This document shows, piece by piece, positions 52,477 to 61,386 of a DNA stretch of 64,000 nt. The stretch lies in NCBI GenBank assembly GCA_030145195.1, contig JAQYVY010000013.1:1-64000 (forward strand). The letters are read 5' to 3'. The position numbers were made by a program, and so were the translations under genes. A model generated the notes under the pieces. That model was not told where the DNA came from, did not search any database, and saw only the letters and a program-made list of their open reading frames with translations. Source of the stretch: Desulfuromonadales bacterium. Its GTDB lineage: Bacteria; Desulfobacterota; Desulfuromonadia; Desulfuromonadales; BM103. Every line of letters starts with the position of its first letter. The stretch's first letter is position 1.

Positions 52477-52513
52477 GAGAGGGGACAGGCACCTGCGGAG
52501 CCAGTCCCCTCTC
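52477..52513. repeat. REP-like palindrome GAGAGGGGAC..GTCCCCTCTC
   Basis: GAGAGGGGACAGGC (52477-52490) pairs with GCCAGTCCCCTCTC (52500-52513). The motif GGGGACAGGCACCTGCGGAG is known to me as a recurrent palindrome in deltaproteobacterial genomes. It lies 54 bases after hflC. Confidence 0.65.
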
Positions 52514-52566
52514 ATTACTCTGCAGTTAAAAATGGGGCCGCCCGCAGGGGACCGCCCCAATCTCAG

Positions 52567-53496
52567 CTACTTTGCCTGCTTCAGGTACCGGTAATAATCC
52601 GAGTCAGTGGAAATCACCAGTCGACCGTTTTTCTGGATCGACTTTTTGTAGGATTCCAGCGTCCGCAGGAAGGTATAGAAATCCTTGTCCTTGTTGTAAG
52701 CGTTTGCATAAATTGATGCCGCTTCGGCATCAGCTCCACCGCGCACCTCAAGCACTTTGCGGTAGGCCTCCGAGCTGATTTCTTTCAGCTCACGCTCCAT
52801 CTGACCGAGAATGTCAGCCTTCTCGCCCTCACCCTCGGAGCGATACTGGGCGGCAACTTTCTTCCGCTCGTTGATCATGCGCTCGTAGACCCGGGTACGG
52901 ACCTGCTCGACATAGTTGATCCGTTTGATCTGCACGTCGAGCAGCTCGATACCGTAATCGGGGGTATTGGCGCGCGCTTTTTCGAGGATTCCGGCCATGA
53001 TCTCTTCACGACCGACCAGGGTTTCCTTGGCGACAACCACGCCTTCAACTTCGAAGCGCTCTTCACCCCCACCTTGTGCCTGATAATCACTACCACGCAC
53101 CAGTTCCACCAACAGACGACCGGAGACTGCGTCACGCACCACCGAGTCGATAATATCGTCAAGGCGGCTCATTGCACCATTCTCGGTGGCAACCGTGGTG
53201 TAAAAGAGGAGAGGCTCTTTGATGCGCCAGCGCGCCGTGGTGTCAATCCAAATGAACCTTTTGTCCTTGGTTGGAATCTGGTTCGGGTCACCATCCCATT
53301 TCAGGATGCGTTTCTCGAAACGAGTGACTTTCTGGACAAAAGGCAACTTGAAATGCAGCCCCGGCACAGAGACATCACCCACCGGCTTGCCGAACTGAGT
53401 CACGATAGCCTGCTCCGCTTCGTTCACCACGTAGAGGCCATCCATGCCAACTAAGACTAATGCGACTATGAGTACAATAATAACAGGTGCTTTCAT
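52567..53496 (-). CDS. hflC: HflC protease-modulating protein
   Basis: The 309-residue membrane protein has an N-terminal anchor (VIIVLIVALVLVGMDGLYVV) and the SPFH/Band 7 domain: EQAIVTQFGKPVGDVSVPGL, HFKLPFVQKVTRFEKRIL, VRDAVSGRLLVELVRGSD. With HflK it forms a complex around the membrane protease FtsH. It overlaps the HflK stop by one base. Length is normal. Confidence 0.96.
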   Translation of the reverse strand: MKAPVIIVLIVALVLVGMDGLYVVNEAEQAIVTQFGKPVGDVSVPGLHFKLPFVQKVTRFEKRILKWDGDPNQIPTKDKRFIWIDTTARWRIKEPLLFYTTVATENGAMSRLDDIIDSVVRDAVSGRLLVELVRGSDYQAQGGGEERFEVEGVVVAKETLVGREEIMAGILEKARANTPDYGIELLDVQIKRINYVEQVRTRVYERMINERKKVAAQYRSEGEGEKADILGQMERELKEISSEAYRKVLEVRGGADAEAASIYANAYNKDKDFYTFLRTLESYKKSIQKNGRLVISTDSDYYRYLKQAK

Positions 53497-54524
53497 TATT
53501 TAGCCCCTCCTTGCAACGACTTGCGCAGGGGAAGCAGCGGTAACGCCCCACCATTTTTATCGTCCATAATGTAGATCTCATCCAAACGGGGCAGAACCTC
53601 TTCAAGCGTCTCCAGATAAATGCGACTCCGGGTCACTGACGGGGCCTTGCGATATTCGGTGAGCAGGGCTAAAAAGCGGTTGGTCTCACCACGGGCTTTG
53701 TTGACTCGTTCGACCGCATAACCTTCGGCTTCTTGCAAGACCTTCTTCGCCTCGCCGCGAGCACGCGGCACCTCACGATTGTACTGCTCTCGGGCCTGGA
53801 AGATCAGGCTCTCCCGCTGCTGCTCAGACTCGTTGACCTCATTGTAGGCCGCCTTGACTGGATCTGGCGGGGTCACGTCCTGAAACTTGACCGTAACAAT
53901 GCGCACCCCGATGTCATACTGGTTAAGCGTCGACTGCAAATCCAGCTCAATCTCGTTGGCCAGATTGGCACGCTCGGTGGTCAGGACCTCGGTCACGTTA
54001 GCATTGCCGATGGCCTTACGCACCATCGCTTCAGCGATGTCACGAATGGTACCGACCGGATCCTTGATGCGGAAGATGAACTTGAAGGGGTCGGAGACCT
54101 GAAACTGCACGATCCACTCAACATCACTGACATTGAGGTCGCCAGTCAGAGTCAACGATTCCTCTTCCAGGCCTTTCTTGCTATAGGTCGTGCGCACATT
54201 AGGCTTAACGGTCCGGAAACCGAATTCCTCTTTGAGCACGCGCCCGGTCGGCACCAGGTAAACCCGGTCAATGCCGAGGGGCATCTTGAAATTCAGGCCC
54301 GGGTCGGCAAAGCCGAGAAATTTACCGAAACGCAAGACCACTCCGGTCTCTTCAGTATCGACCTCATACATACTGCTATAGGCACCGATCACCAACAGGA
54401 CAACCACGATCAGAAGTGGCAATATCCCCTTCTGCGCTGAAAATTTCTTTTTGAAATGGTCGGCTATTTCAACGACCTTTCGTTCCAAGTCCTCGCTAGA
54501 GGGCCCTTTGCCCCAATCCTGCAT
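53496..54524 (-). CDS. hflK: HflK protease-modulating protein
   Basis: The 342-residue protein has a cytosolic N-terminal part (MQDWGKGPSSEDLERKVVEI), a membrane anchor (LPLLIVVVLLVIGAYSSMYE) and an SPFH domain (EETGVVLRFGKFLGFADPGL, NFKMPLGIDRVYLVPTGRVL). It forms the HflKC complex with the next gene, which modulates FtsH. hflK precedes hflC, as usual. Confidence 0.96.
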   Translation of the reverse strand: MQDWGKGPSSEDLERKVVEIADHFKKKFSAQKGILPLLIVVVLLVIGAYSSMYEVDTEETGVVLRFGKFLGFADPGLNFKMPLGIDRVYLVPTGRVLKEEFGFRTVKPNVRTTYSKKGLEEESLTLTGDLNVSDVEWIVQFQVSDPFKFIFRIKDPVGTIRDIAEAMVRKAIGNANVTEVLTTERANLANEIELDLQSTLNQYDIGVRIVTVKFQDVTPPDPVKAAYNEVNESEQQRESLIFQAREQYNREVPRARGEAKKVLQEAEGYAVERVNKARGETNRFLALLTEYRKAPSVTRSRIYLETLEEVLPRLDEIYIMDDKNGGALPLLPLRKSLQGGAK

Positions 54525-54655
54525 AAATCCTCCTCAACGAACAGTAAAGGCCAGAAATGGCCAGAAATTTAACTCTCAACCCATACTTATAACAGCTTTA
54601 CCGACAAGAACAAACACATCACTACATCGAAAACGGACTAAAGCCAAAAACACCG

Positions 54656-54787
54656 GGCAGCCACGAAGGCTCGAAGACACCGAGAATTTCCTGATTATAC
54701 TGGAACATCAACACTATTAAGCTCAAAAGGACAACCTTTTTGTCCAGCGAACAGCCATCTTTGAGTCTTTGTGACTTCGTGGCGAGC
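54656..54787. repeat. dispersed inverted-repeat element (CACAAAGACAC family)
   Basis: CAGCCACGAAGGCTCGAAGA (54659-54678) and the right end GTCTTTGTGACTTCGTGGCG (54764-54783) are inverted ends, separated by about 85 bases. Same family as at 11417 and 57127. It fills the gap between hflK and the ferredoxin-domain gene. Confidence 0.7.
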
Positions 54788-54831
54788 ACAACTAAGTCTC
54801 AGGCCTGTGATAACAGGGCCTGATAGAGCGC

Positions 54832-55695
54832 TCAGAGCGGGCAGCTCTTTTCACAAGGAATCTTCACCTGGCAGAGACCGCAAGGGGTCGCTTCGGTACC
54901 ATAGGTTCGCTGAGCATAAGGCGCCGACACTTCACGGATATAGGCGAGGCATTTGTCCTTATCGTGTCCCGCCTCATTGATAGCCTCGGCCGGACAGCGT
55001 TTGATGCACATGCCACAGGTGCCCTTGGCAAACCACAGGCACCAATCCTGGTAACCGGAGTAGGCTGCAGCCGTTGCCGGCAGATCAATCCGCGCGACCA
55101 CCGAGCCAATCCGGACCGCCTTGCCCCGCACTGTGATCAAGCCATCGCTCAGACCAAAGGTGCCAAGACCGGCAATGTGAGCGGTGTGGCGCTCGGACCA
55201 GTTGGAAGCGATACCGAACTGCCCTGAGTGTTGATAAGCGAAAGCTGGCAACCGCTCCGGAGCGACCGCCGGATAACCAGCAGCCGTCAAACTGGCAGCC
55301 AGCTGCAAGCGTAGCGCGCAGTTGAATTTTTCACCAAAATCTCGCGAACGAGCCCAACGCTCAGCGGGCATGTTCGTCTCACGGCTCTGGTCGGCACAGG
55401 TCTCTGCGGTCTGTGGCAGCACCCAACAGATCACGCTCAGTTCAGCAGCAGGCACAGGCTCTGCTGGAAATGCCAGCTGAAAAGCTTGCTCCGGAGACCA
55501 GTAGAAGGGCGACAGGTCCTCACAGTATTTTTTAAAAAGCGGATGGGTCGCACGAGCGAAACCGACCAAGGGTTGTCCCCAAGCCTTTTCACCCGTGCCG
55601 TTATTCAGAGTGTTCTGTGGGCTGGTCGCCCAGAATTCGTGAATCAGCTTTTCCACCCAGGCCGCTGAACCGGTCTTAGTGCTCCCGTTCTCCAC
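54832..55695 (-). CDS. 4Fe-4S protein related to epoxyqueuosine reductase
   Basis: The 287-residue protein has an N-terminal catalytic-like domain (GQFGIASNWSERHTAHIAGL, GTFGLSDGLITVRGKAVRIG) and two 4Fe-4S clusters at the C-terminus (GTCGMCIKRCPAEAI and CGLCQVKIPCEKSCP). It resembles QueG or a corrinoid-linked ferredoxin protein, but it is shorter than QueG and its cobalamin site was not checked. It lies 12 bases downstream of the YhiN-like gene. Confidence 0.8.
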   Translation of the reverse strand: MENGSTKTGSAAWVEKLIHEFWATSPQNTLNNGTGEKAWGQPLVGFARATHPLFKKYCEDLSPFYWSPEQAFQLAFPAEPVPAAELSVICWVLPQTAETCADQSRETNMPAERWARSRDFGEKFNCALRLQLAASLTAAGYPAVAPERLPAFAYQHSGQFGIASNWSERHTAHIAGLGTFGLSDGLITVRGKAVRIGSVVARIDLPATAAAYSGYQDWCLWFAKGTCGMCIKRCPAEAINEAGHDKDKCLAYIREVSAPYAQRTYGTEATPCGLCQVKIPCEKSCPL

Positions 55696-55707
55696 TTTAA
55701 CCTCCCC

Positions 55708-56955
55708 TCACTCCTCACTACCGACTGCATTCACCCCAGCCAGATATCCGGTCGACCAGCATTCCTGCAGATTGAAGCCACCGGTCGGGCCATCAAGATC
55801 AATCATTTCTCCGGCAAAGAAGAGGTTGGAAAGCTTTTTGGAGCGCATGGTGCGCATATCGATATCCTTGATCGACACCCCGCCTGCGGTAATAATTGCC
55901 CGCGAGAAGCCTTCGCAGCCTTTAACTTGAAGCTCCAGGCTTTTGAAGAGTTCCAGCAAGCGCTGGCGCTCCACCTTGGTCACCGAATGGCATTTTTTCT
56001 TCGGATCGATCCCAACTAACCGCAAAAAGACCGGGATCATGTCCCTTGGCAGCAAACCACCCAGCGAATAGGCGAAATCCTGATTGCTATGTTCGGCCAA
56101 CTCACGCTGCAAACGTTTATCAAACAACTCAACAGAAACAGCGGGTTTAAGGTCGAGCAACAAGGAGACCTTGCCCTGTTTCAGCGCGTCGCGAATCCGG
56201 CTGCTCATATCAAGGATGATTGGGCCACCGATACCGGAACGGGTAAAGAACGCCTCGCCGAAGCGCTCATCAACTTTTTTGCCATCGACACAGAGTGCGA
56301 CATTCACATTCTTCAGGTTGAAGCGGCTGACCTCACTGGTCCACACATCACTCAGCTTGACCGCGACCAACGCAGGAACCGGCTTGACCAGACGATGTCC
56401 GCTTTCGGTCGCCCACGCGTAACCGTCACCGGTGCAGCCGGTCTCAGGATAGGAAAGACCTCCGGTCGCCAGCACGATATTGTCAGCCTCGAACGTGCCG
56501 CGGGTGGTCTCGACCGCTGTAATTTTGCCTTCGGCGACAACCAGCTTTTTCACCTCACACGAGGAGTGGACGGCAACCCCTGCGGCTTCAACAAAAGCGA
56601 TCAGCGCCTGCTGCACATCTTTGGCCTCACCACCGTCAGGGAAAATGCGTCCGCCTCGTTCAAGCTTGAGCGGCACCCCCTGCTCGGCAAAGAAATCGAG
56701 CGTATCCTTAACCCCAAAAGCATACAGCGCTGTCAGCAAGGCCTTACCGTTGCGGCCGAAGGGTTCAACAAACTTGCGGGGGTCTTCTTCATCGTGGGTG
56801 ACGTTGCAACGACCTTTGCCGGTGATCAGAACCTTGGCACCGCAGTGCGAATTCTTTTCCAACAGCGCCACCTGCGCACCCTGGCGGGCAGCGAAACCAG
56901 CAGCGAACATCCCGGCCGGACCGCCGCCAACAACTATGACATCATATTTTTGCAT
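55708..56955 (-). CDS. FAD-dependent oxidoreductase, HI0933/YhiN-like
   Basis: The 415-residue flavoprotein has the dinucleotide fold VVGGGPAGMFAAGFAARQGA, the family motif VLITGKGRCNVTHD, GGRIFPDGGEAKDVQQAL, VLATGGLSYPETGCTGDGYA and a C-terminal SNLFFAGEMIDLDGPTGGFN. Physiological role unknown. The gene is probably co-transcribed with the 4Fe-4S gene. Confidence 0.92.
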   Translation of the reverse strand: MQKYDVIVVGGGPAGMFAAGFAARQGAQVALLEKNSHCGAKVLITGKGRCNVTHDEEDPRKFVEPFGRNGKALLTALYAFGVKDTLDFFAEQGVPLKLERGGRIFPDGGEAKDVQQALIAFVEAAGVAVHSSCEVKKLVVAEGKITAVETTRGTFEADNIVLATGGLSYPETGCTGDGYAWATESGHRLVKPVPALVAVKLSDVWTSEVSRFNLKNVNVALCVDGKKVDERFGEAFFTRSGIGGPIILDMSSRIRDALKQGKVSLLLDLKPAVSVELFDKRLQRELAEHSNQDFAYSLGGLLPRDMIPVFLRLVGIDPKKKCHSVTKVERQRLLELFKSLELQVKGCEGFSRAIITAGGVSIKDIDMRTMRSKKLSNLFFAGEMIDLDGPTGGFNLQECWSTGYLAGVNAVGSEE

Positions 56956-57126
56956 CAGACCTCTTTTTTCTGTTTAAATCGGAAGAGCCCGCGTTTCAAT
57001 CTTGTCAGAATATCAGGTTTACCGTTGCGGCGGGCAAATTATGCCTCGTCATGACGAAATTAAGCGCCTTAAGTCATGACAGATGCTTTAAAGATGCCTA
57101 TAATGATAGCTTTAAATCGATAAATC

Positions 57127-57211
57127 AGCCACAAAGGCACGAAGTCACAGAGAGGAAAACCTTAAGGTCATGACTTGCGGGGGGTTTTCTCTGTGTCTTT
57201 GTGGCAAAAGA
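57127..57211. repeat. dispersed inverted-repeat element (CACAAAGACAC family)
   Basis: AGCCACAAAGGCACGAAGTC (57127-57146) and TTCTCTGTGTCTTTGTGGCA (57187-57206) are inverted ends. The element ends about 40 bases before the start of the S1-domain gene, so it is part of that gene's leader. Confidence 0.7.
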
Positions 57212-57250
57212 TTTGTTATAGCTTTAAACCCCTTTTGGAAGAGGAAGACC

Positions 57251-58432
57251 ATGACTGACGAAAATTTCGACCAGGACGAAACCCTAGAGGACGAAGACTT
57301 TGCCGCCATGTTTGAAAAGAGCATCGTTGGTGGCGCCCGACTCGAACCGGGACAGAAGATTGAGGCCAAAGTGTTGCAACTCGGCAACGAATGGATCTTT
57401 CTCGATGTCGGCCAGAAGGGCGAGGGAATTCTCGATGTCAAGGAGCTGCTCGATGAGGACGGCAACCTGACCGTCGCCGTTGGTGACAAGGTCAGCGCCT
57501 ACTTCATGTCAAGCCAGGGCGGTGAAATGCGCTTTACCATGCGCCTCGGCGGTGGTTCATCAGGAACCGCCCAACTTGAAGAGGCCTGGCGTAGCAGCAT
57601 CCCGGTCGAGGGTCGCGTTGAAAAAGAGATCAAGGGCGGCTACGAAATCAAACTGCCCGGCAATGTCCGCGCTTTCTGCCCTTTCTCGCAACTCGGTCTG
57701 CGCCGTCTGGAGAACGCTGAAGAAGTCGTTGACCAAACCTATTCCTTCCGGATTACCAAGTTCGAGGAACAGGGCCGCAACATCGTCGTTTCGCACCGGG
57801 TCATTCTGGAGGAAGAGCGCCAACAGCAGCGCGAAGAACTGATGAAAACTTTGAAAGTGGGGATGGTGGTCAAGGGCTTTGTGACCAACATTCGCGACTT
57901 CGGGGCCTTCATCGACATCGGTGGGCTCGAAGGACTCTTGCCGATTTCCGAGATTTCCTACGGCCGCGTAGAAAACATCGAAGAAGTTTTGCAGGTGGGC
58001 CAGGAGCTCGAAGTCGCCATCAAGAGCTGCGACTGGGAAAAAGAGCGCTTCGCTTTCAGCCTGCGCGACACCCTGGCTGACCCATGGGGCAAGGTCGGCA
58101 CGATTTTCAAAGTTGGCGCAAGCTACCCTGGCAAGGTCTCGCGGCTGGCTCAATTTGGCGCCTTTGTCACCCTCGAAGAGGGGATTGATGGCCTGATGCA
58201 CATTTCGAAGATTGCTGGCGAAAAGCGCATCAAGCATCCCAAAGATGTCTTAAGCGTGGGCCAGGAACTGTCGGTCACGATCGAAAAGATCGACGCTGCA
58301 GAGCGCCGAATCTCGCTGGTTCCAGTCAGGGATCAGTCAGAAGAATCACTGGAGACCTCCTACGAAGAGAAGGTCTCTGGCGGCATGGGCTCTTTTGCCG
58401 ACCTGTTCAAAAAAGCTCAAGAGAAGAAATAA
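57251..58432 (+). CDS. S1 RNA-binding protein (RpsA-like, four S1 domains)
   Basis: From ATG 57251 (MTDENFDQDETLEDED), the 393-residue protein has an acidic N-terminus and four S1-type domains: about 32-100 (LQLGNEWIFLDVGQKGEGIL), 115-190 (GRVEKEIKGGYEIKLPGNVR), 200-275 (GFVTNIRDFGAFIDIGGLEG) and 290-365 (GKVSRLAQFGAFVTLEEGID). It is shorter than ribosomal protein S1, so it is an S1-related RNA-binding protein, perhaps a translation factor. GAGGAAG lies upstream. The frame start at 57170 lies in the repeat. Confidence 0.92.
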   Translation: MTDENFDQDETLEDEDFAAMFEKSIVGGARLEPGQKIEAKVLQLGNEWIFLDVGQKGEGILDVKELLDEDGNLTVAVGDKVSAYFMSSQGGEMRFTMRLGGGSSGTAQLEEAWRSSIPVEGRVEKEIKGGYEIKLPGNVRAFCPFSQLGLRRLENAEEVVDQTYSFRITKFEEQGRNIVVSHRVILEEERQQQREELMKTLKVGMVVKGFVTNIRDFGAFIDIGGLEGLLPISEISYGRVENIEEVLQVGQELEVAIKSCDWEKERFAFSLRDTLADPWGKVGTIFKVGASYPGKVSRLAQFGAFVTLEEGIDGLMHISKIAGEKRIKHPKDVLSVGQELSVTIEKIDAAERRISLVPVRDQSEESLETSYEEKVSGGMGSFADLFKKAQEKK

Positions 58433-58451
58433 CGGAGCTACAATAAAAACA

Positions 58452-58603
58452 AAGGTTAGCCACTAAGTCACAAAGACACGGGAACAAAACTTGTGTTTTT
58501 GTGCAAACATCAAAAGTGCAAAATCGAAAAAGATCCTTTCTTACCCAGTAAAACGTACTTCTTGGTGCCTTCGTGTCTCGCCTGAAGGCGCCTACTTTTG
58601 GTA
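58452..58603. repeat. dispersed inverted-repeat element (CACAAAGACAC family), variant
   Basis: The left end AGCCACTAAGTCACAAAGAC and the right end GTGCCTTCGTGTCTCGCCTG, with GGCGCCTACTTTTGG next to it, are inverted copies. The right flank matches, inverted, the stretch at 1047-1062. The rarD start codon may lie inside its right edge. Confidence 0.6.
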
Positions 58604-59572
58604 GTGGCAGAGATCAAAGCTTTGGCCTTTATTAACAACAACCAGGCGACTCCGTCGCAAAATCAGGACAGCACCCGGACCGGCGTGATCTTCGGGCTGG
58701 CGGCGTATTTGACATGGGGCTCATTTCCGGTTTTTTTCAAGGCCCTCGAAGGGGCCGCCCCGCTGGAGATCGTCTGTCATCGCATCGTCTGGTCGGTTGT
58801 CTTCCTCTTGGTGCTGGTGACGTCTCGGCATCAACTCGGCCAGGTCATGATGGCCATGCGGAACCGTCAGAATCTGTTGACCTTGTGTGGTTCAACGCTG
58901 CTGATCGCCACTAACTGGCTGGTATTCATCTACGCCGTCCAGCATGGAGAAGTCCTCCAGTCGAGCCTGGGATACTTCATCACCCCGCTGATCAGCGTTT
59001 TACTCGGCTACATTTTTTTACGAGAAAGATTAAATCGTTGGCAGCAACTCAGCACCCTGCTCGCGCTGCTCGGCGTCTTGAATTTGACTTTCCATCACAG
59101 CCAACTGCCCTGGATTGCGTTGGTTCTGGCAACCTCCTTCGGCCTCTATGGCCTGTTGCGCAAAATCGCCCAAGTCGAAGCCATGGTCGGCCTGACGATT
59201 GAGACTTTACTGCTCGGCCCAATCGCTCTCGGCTATCTGGTGTACCTTTCCATGCAGCAGGAGAGTGTGTTTCTGATGGGGTCGCTACGACTTGACCTGC
59301 TCCTGCCGCTCTCTGGCGTGGTGACGGCGATCCCCCTGATTCTGTTTGTCGTCGCCGCCCGCCGTTTACAGTTAACCACCATCGGCTTTCTGCAATACAT
59401 CACTCCCAGCCTGCACTTTATCCTGGCTGTCTGGCTTTACAACGAACCCTTCTCATTAGGGCATCTGATCAGTTTCCTGTTGATCTGGGCTGGGCTGGGG
59501 GTCTACTCAAGTGATGCCCTCTGGAAAAACCGGGCGGCTTGGCGGAAGAGGCGGAGCGGACAGATAGACTGA
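58598..59572 (+). CDS. rarD: RarD-like EamA-family transporter
   Basis: The about 324-residue protein has ten hydrophobic segments, with GVIFGLAAYLTWGSFPVFFK and SLGYFITPLISVLLGYIFLR in the first EamA half and LQLTTIGFLQYITPSLHFIL near the end, the RarD signature. Substrate unknown; RarD gives chloramphenicol sensitivity in Pseudomonas. The start is uncertain: TTG 58598, GTG 58604 or TTG 58622 are all in frame and no ATG is near. Confidence 0.9.
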   Translation: MVVAEIKALAFINNNQATPSQNQDSTRTGVIFGLAAYLTWGSFPVFFKALEGAAPLEIVCHRIVWSVVFLLVLVTSRHQLGQVMMAMRNRQNLLTLCGSTLLIATNWLVFIYAVQHGEVLQSSLGYFITPLISVLLGYIFLRERLNRWQQLSTLLALLGVLNLTFHHSQLPWIALVLATSFGLYGLLRKIAQVEAMVGLTIETLLLGPIALGYLVYLSMQQESVFLMGSLRLDLLLPLSGVVTAIPLILFVVAARRLQLTTIGFLQYITPSLHFILAVWLYNEPFSLGHLISFLLIWAGLGVYSSDALWKNRAAWRKRRSGQID

Positions 59573-59578
59573 AAAGAG

Positions 59579-60235
59579 CTAACGCCGAACGAGCAACAGG
59601 GCAAACTCGGTCAATTGCGTTACGCCACGATCAGACATCCCCTGATGGGACCAGAGGACATCTTCTTTAACCAGCAACTCAACCTGGAATTCGTCACCAA
59701 ACAAGCGCTCAATTTCTTGTTGTGAGACCGAGAATGGCGGTCCCGCGGTCTCGCTCTGAGGGTATTCGTAGCTGACCAGAAGCATCCGACTGCCAGAAGG
59801 GAGCAATGCCGCAAGGTGCGCCGCGTAACGAGTGCGCATCTCGGGCGGCAGAGCGACCAGCGAGCCGCGGTCATATACGGTGCGAACACCAGCCAGAGCA
59901 GTACCAGTCAGCGCAAAGAAATCTCCGCAGAAAAGGGTGTAACCCTCAGTACAACAACAAGGCATCCCGGCCTGGGTGGTCCATTTCCCAGCCAAACAAT
60001 TCTCACGCAAAAAATCGTCAAGCGCTATATGACTCAGCTCAATGCCAATCACCTTGAGGCCCTGTTCGCGCAACCAGACCAGATCGGGGCTCTTGCCGCA
60101 GAGTGGGACGAAACAGGTCGCGCCCGACTGCGTTTGCAGAGCGGCAAAGAATCTCTGCAGATAATGATGCGGCTCGGTTTTGTGAAAACCGATCTCATTC
60201 TTTTGCCAACGTCTGAACCAGAACTCTTTATCCAT
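59579..60235 (-). CDS. thiopurine S-methyltransferase-family protein (TPMT)
   Basis: From ATG 60235 (MDKEFWFRRWQKNEIGFH), the 218-residue protein fits the bacterial TPMT family: FVPLCGKSPDLVWLREQGLK, VIGIELSHIALDDFL, GDFFALTGTALAGVRTVYDR and GSLVALPPEMRTRYAAHLAA. These enzymes methylate thiopurines and selenium or tellurium oxyanions in bacteria. It overlaps the YqaA gene by eight bases. Convergent with rarD (6 bases). Confidence 0.94.
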   Translation of the reverse strand: MDKEFWFRRWQKNEIGFHKTEPHHYLQRFFAALQTQSGATCFVPLCGKSPDLVWLREQGLKVIGIELSHIALDDFLRENCLAGKWTTQAGMPCCCTEGYTLFCGDFFALTGTALAGVRTVYDRGSLVALPPEMRTRYAAHLAALLPSGSRMLLVSYEYPQSETAGPPFSVSQQEIERLFGDEFQVELLVKEDVLWSHQGMSDRGVTQLTEFALLLVRR

Positions 60236-60683
60236 AAAATTTAGTTCCCTCCAGAACCAGCTTAGCAACCACCAGGTAGCGGACAAACTTGCCAAAAGCG
60301 ACGAGCACAAGAAATCTCCAGAGCCCGACCCTGAGGACACCACCGGCCAAACAGAGCGGATCGCCCAGCACCGGCACCCAGGAAAAAAGCAGTGCCCAGC
60401 TGCCGAAGCAGGTGAACGTTTGCTCGGCCCGCTGCTGGCTCTCCGGGCTGATCCGCAACAGTCGTTGCACCAGAAAAGGCCCACCCCACCAGCCGAGGGC
60501 GTAAGTCGTCAATGCGCCACAACTGTTGCCGACGGTGGCGACCAGCACAACCACTGAGGCATCAAATCCATGCAGCAACAGCACCGCCAGCAGCCACTCG
60601 CTGCCAAGCGGCACCAACGTGGAGGCCAAAAAGCTGAGCAAAAAAAGCGCCGGATAGCCCTGTTCCAGAAGCCACTGTTCCAA
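60228..60683 (-). CDS. YqaA/DedA-like membrane protein
   Basis: The 151-residue protein has several membrane segments (LFLLSFLASTLVPLGSEWLL, VVVLVATVGNSCGALTTYAL, FLVLVAFGKFVRYLVVAKLV) of the SNARE-associated/DedA-like YqaA family (TTG start, AAAGGAA upstream). Role unclear, maybe lipid-flippase-like. It is upstream of and overlaps the TPMT gene. Confidence 0.88.
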   Translation of the reverse strand: MEQWLLEQGYPALFLLSFLASTLVPLGSEWLLAVLLLHGFDASVVVLVATVGNSCGALTTYALGWWGGPFLVQRLLRISPESQQRAEQTFTCFGSWALLFSWVPVLGDPLCLAGGVLRVGLWRFLVLVAFGKFVRYLVVAKLVLEGTKFYG

Positions 60684-60764
60684 CTGGAGTATTCCTTTAT
60701 AGAGGTCATCTATGCCATGATAAGAACTGGTTGGTCTCTCTCACCATCTTGGCACGAGGTCGTC

Positions 60765-61379
60765 ATGCGTCGAAACCTTTTCTTGATCTTGACCCTGTTT
60801 TTTTTCGTCAGCACCTTTACCGGCTGTGATTCTGGTCCAAAGATAACGCCGCTACCAGCGGACGCGGTCATTCTGGCGTTTGGCGACAGCCTGACCCACG
60901 GTACCGGGGCCGCTGATGGTCAATCATACCCAGAGGTCCTCGCCGAGCTGCTCGGCCGACAGGTCATAAACGAGGGCATTCCAGGCGAAGTCTCGGCACG
61001 GGGACTGAAACGACTGCCGGAAGTTCTCGACGAATATGCACCGGATTTGGTCATCCTCTGTCACGGCGGCAATGACTTTTTGCGGCACATGGATCAAGAC
61101 CGCATCCTCAGCAACCTCAAGTCTATGATTGGACTGATCAAAGCGCACGGGGCCGAGGTGATTCTGGTTGGCGTACCGAAGCTGGGTTTTGGCATTCAGG
61201 TGCCAGAATTCTACGCGAAGCTCGCAGAGGAGCAGGCCATCCCTTTCGAGGGCGACATTCTGGTCGACCTGTTGAGTGACAACAACATGAAGAGTGACAC
61301 CATCCACCCCAACGCCATCGGCTACCGCTTGATGGCCGAGGCCATTTACCAGGTCATCAACCAGGCACAGCAGAAGTAG
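60765..61379 (+). CDS. SGNH-fold esterase, lipoprotein (TesA-like)
   Basis: From ATG 60765 (MRRNLFLILTLFFFVSTFTG), the 204-residue protein has a lipobox (TFTGCDS), then block I AFGDSLTHGTGAADG (Ser), block III LCHGGNDFL (Asn) and block V DTIHPNAIGY (Asp/His). It is an arylesterase/lysophospholipase-type SGNH hydrolase. It precedes the YgiQ gene by seven bases. Confidence 0.93.
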   Translation: MRRNLFLILTLFFFVSTFTGCDSGPKITPLPADAVILAFGDSLTHGTGAADGQSYPEVLAELLGRQVINEGIPGEVSARGLKRLPEVLDEYAPDLVILCHGGNDFLRHMDQDRILSNLKSMIGLIKAHGAEVILVGVPKLGFGIQVPEFYAKLAEEQAIPFEGDILVDLLSDNNMKSDTIHPNAIGYRLMAEAIYQVINQAQQK

Positions 61380-61386
61380 GTTCCCC

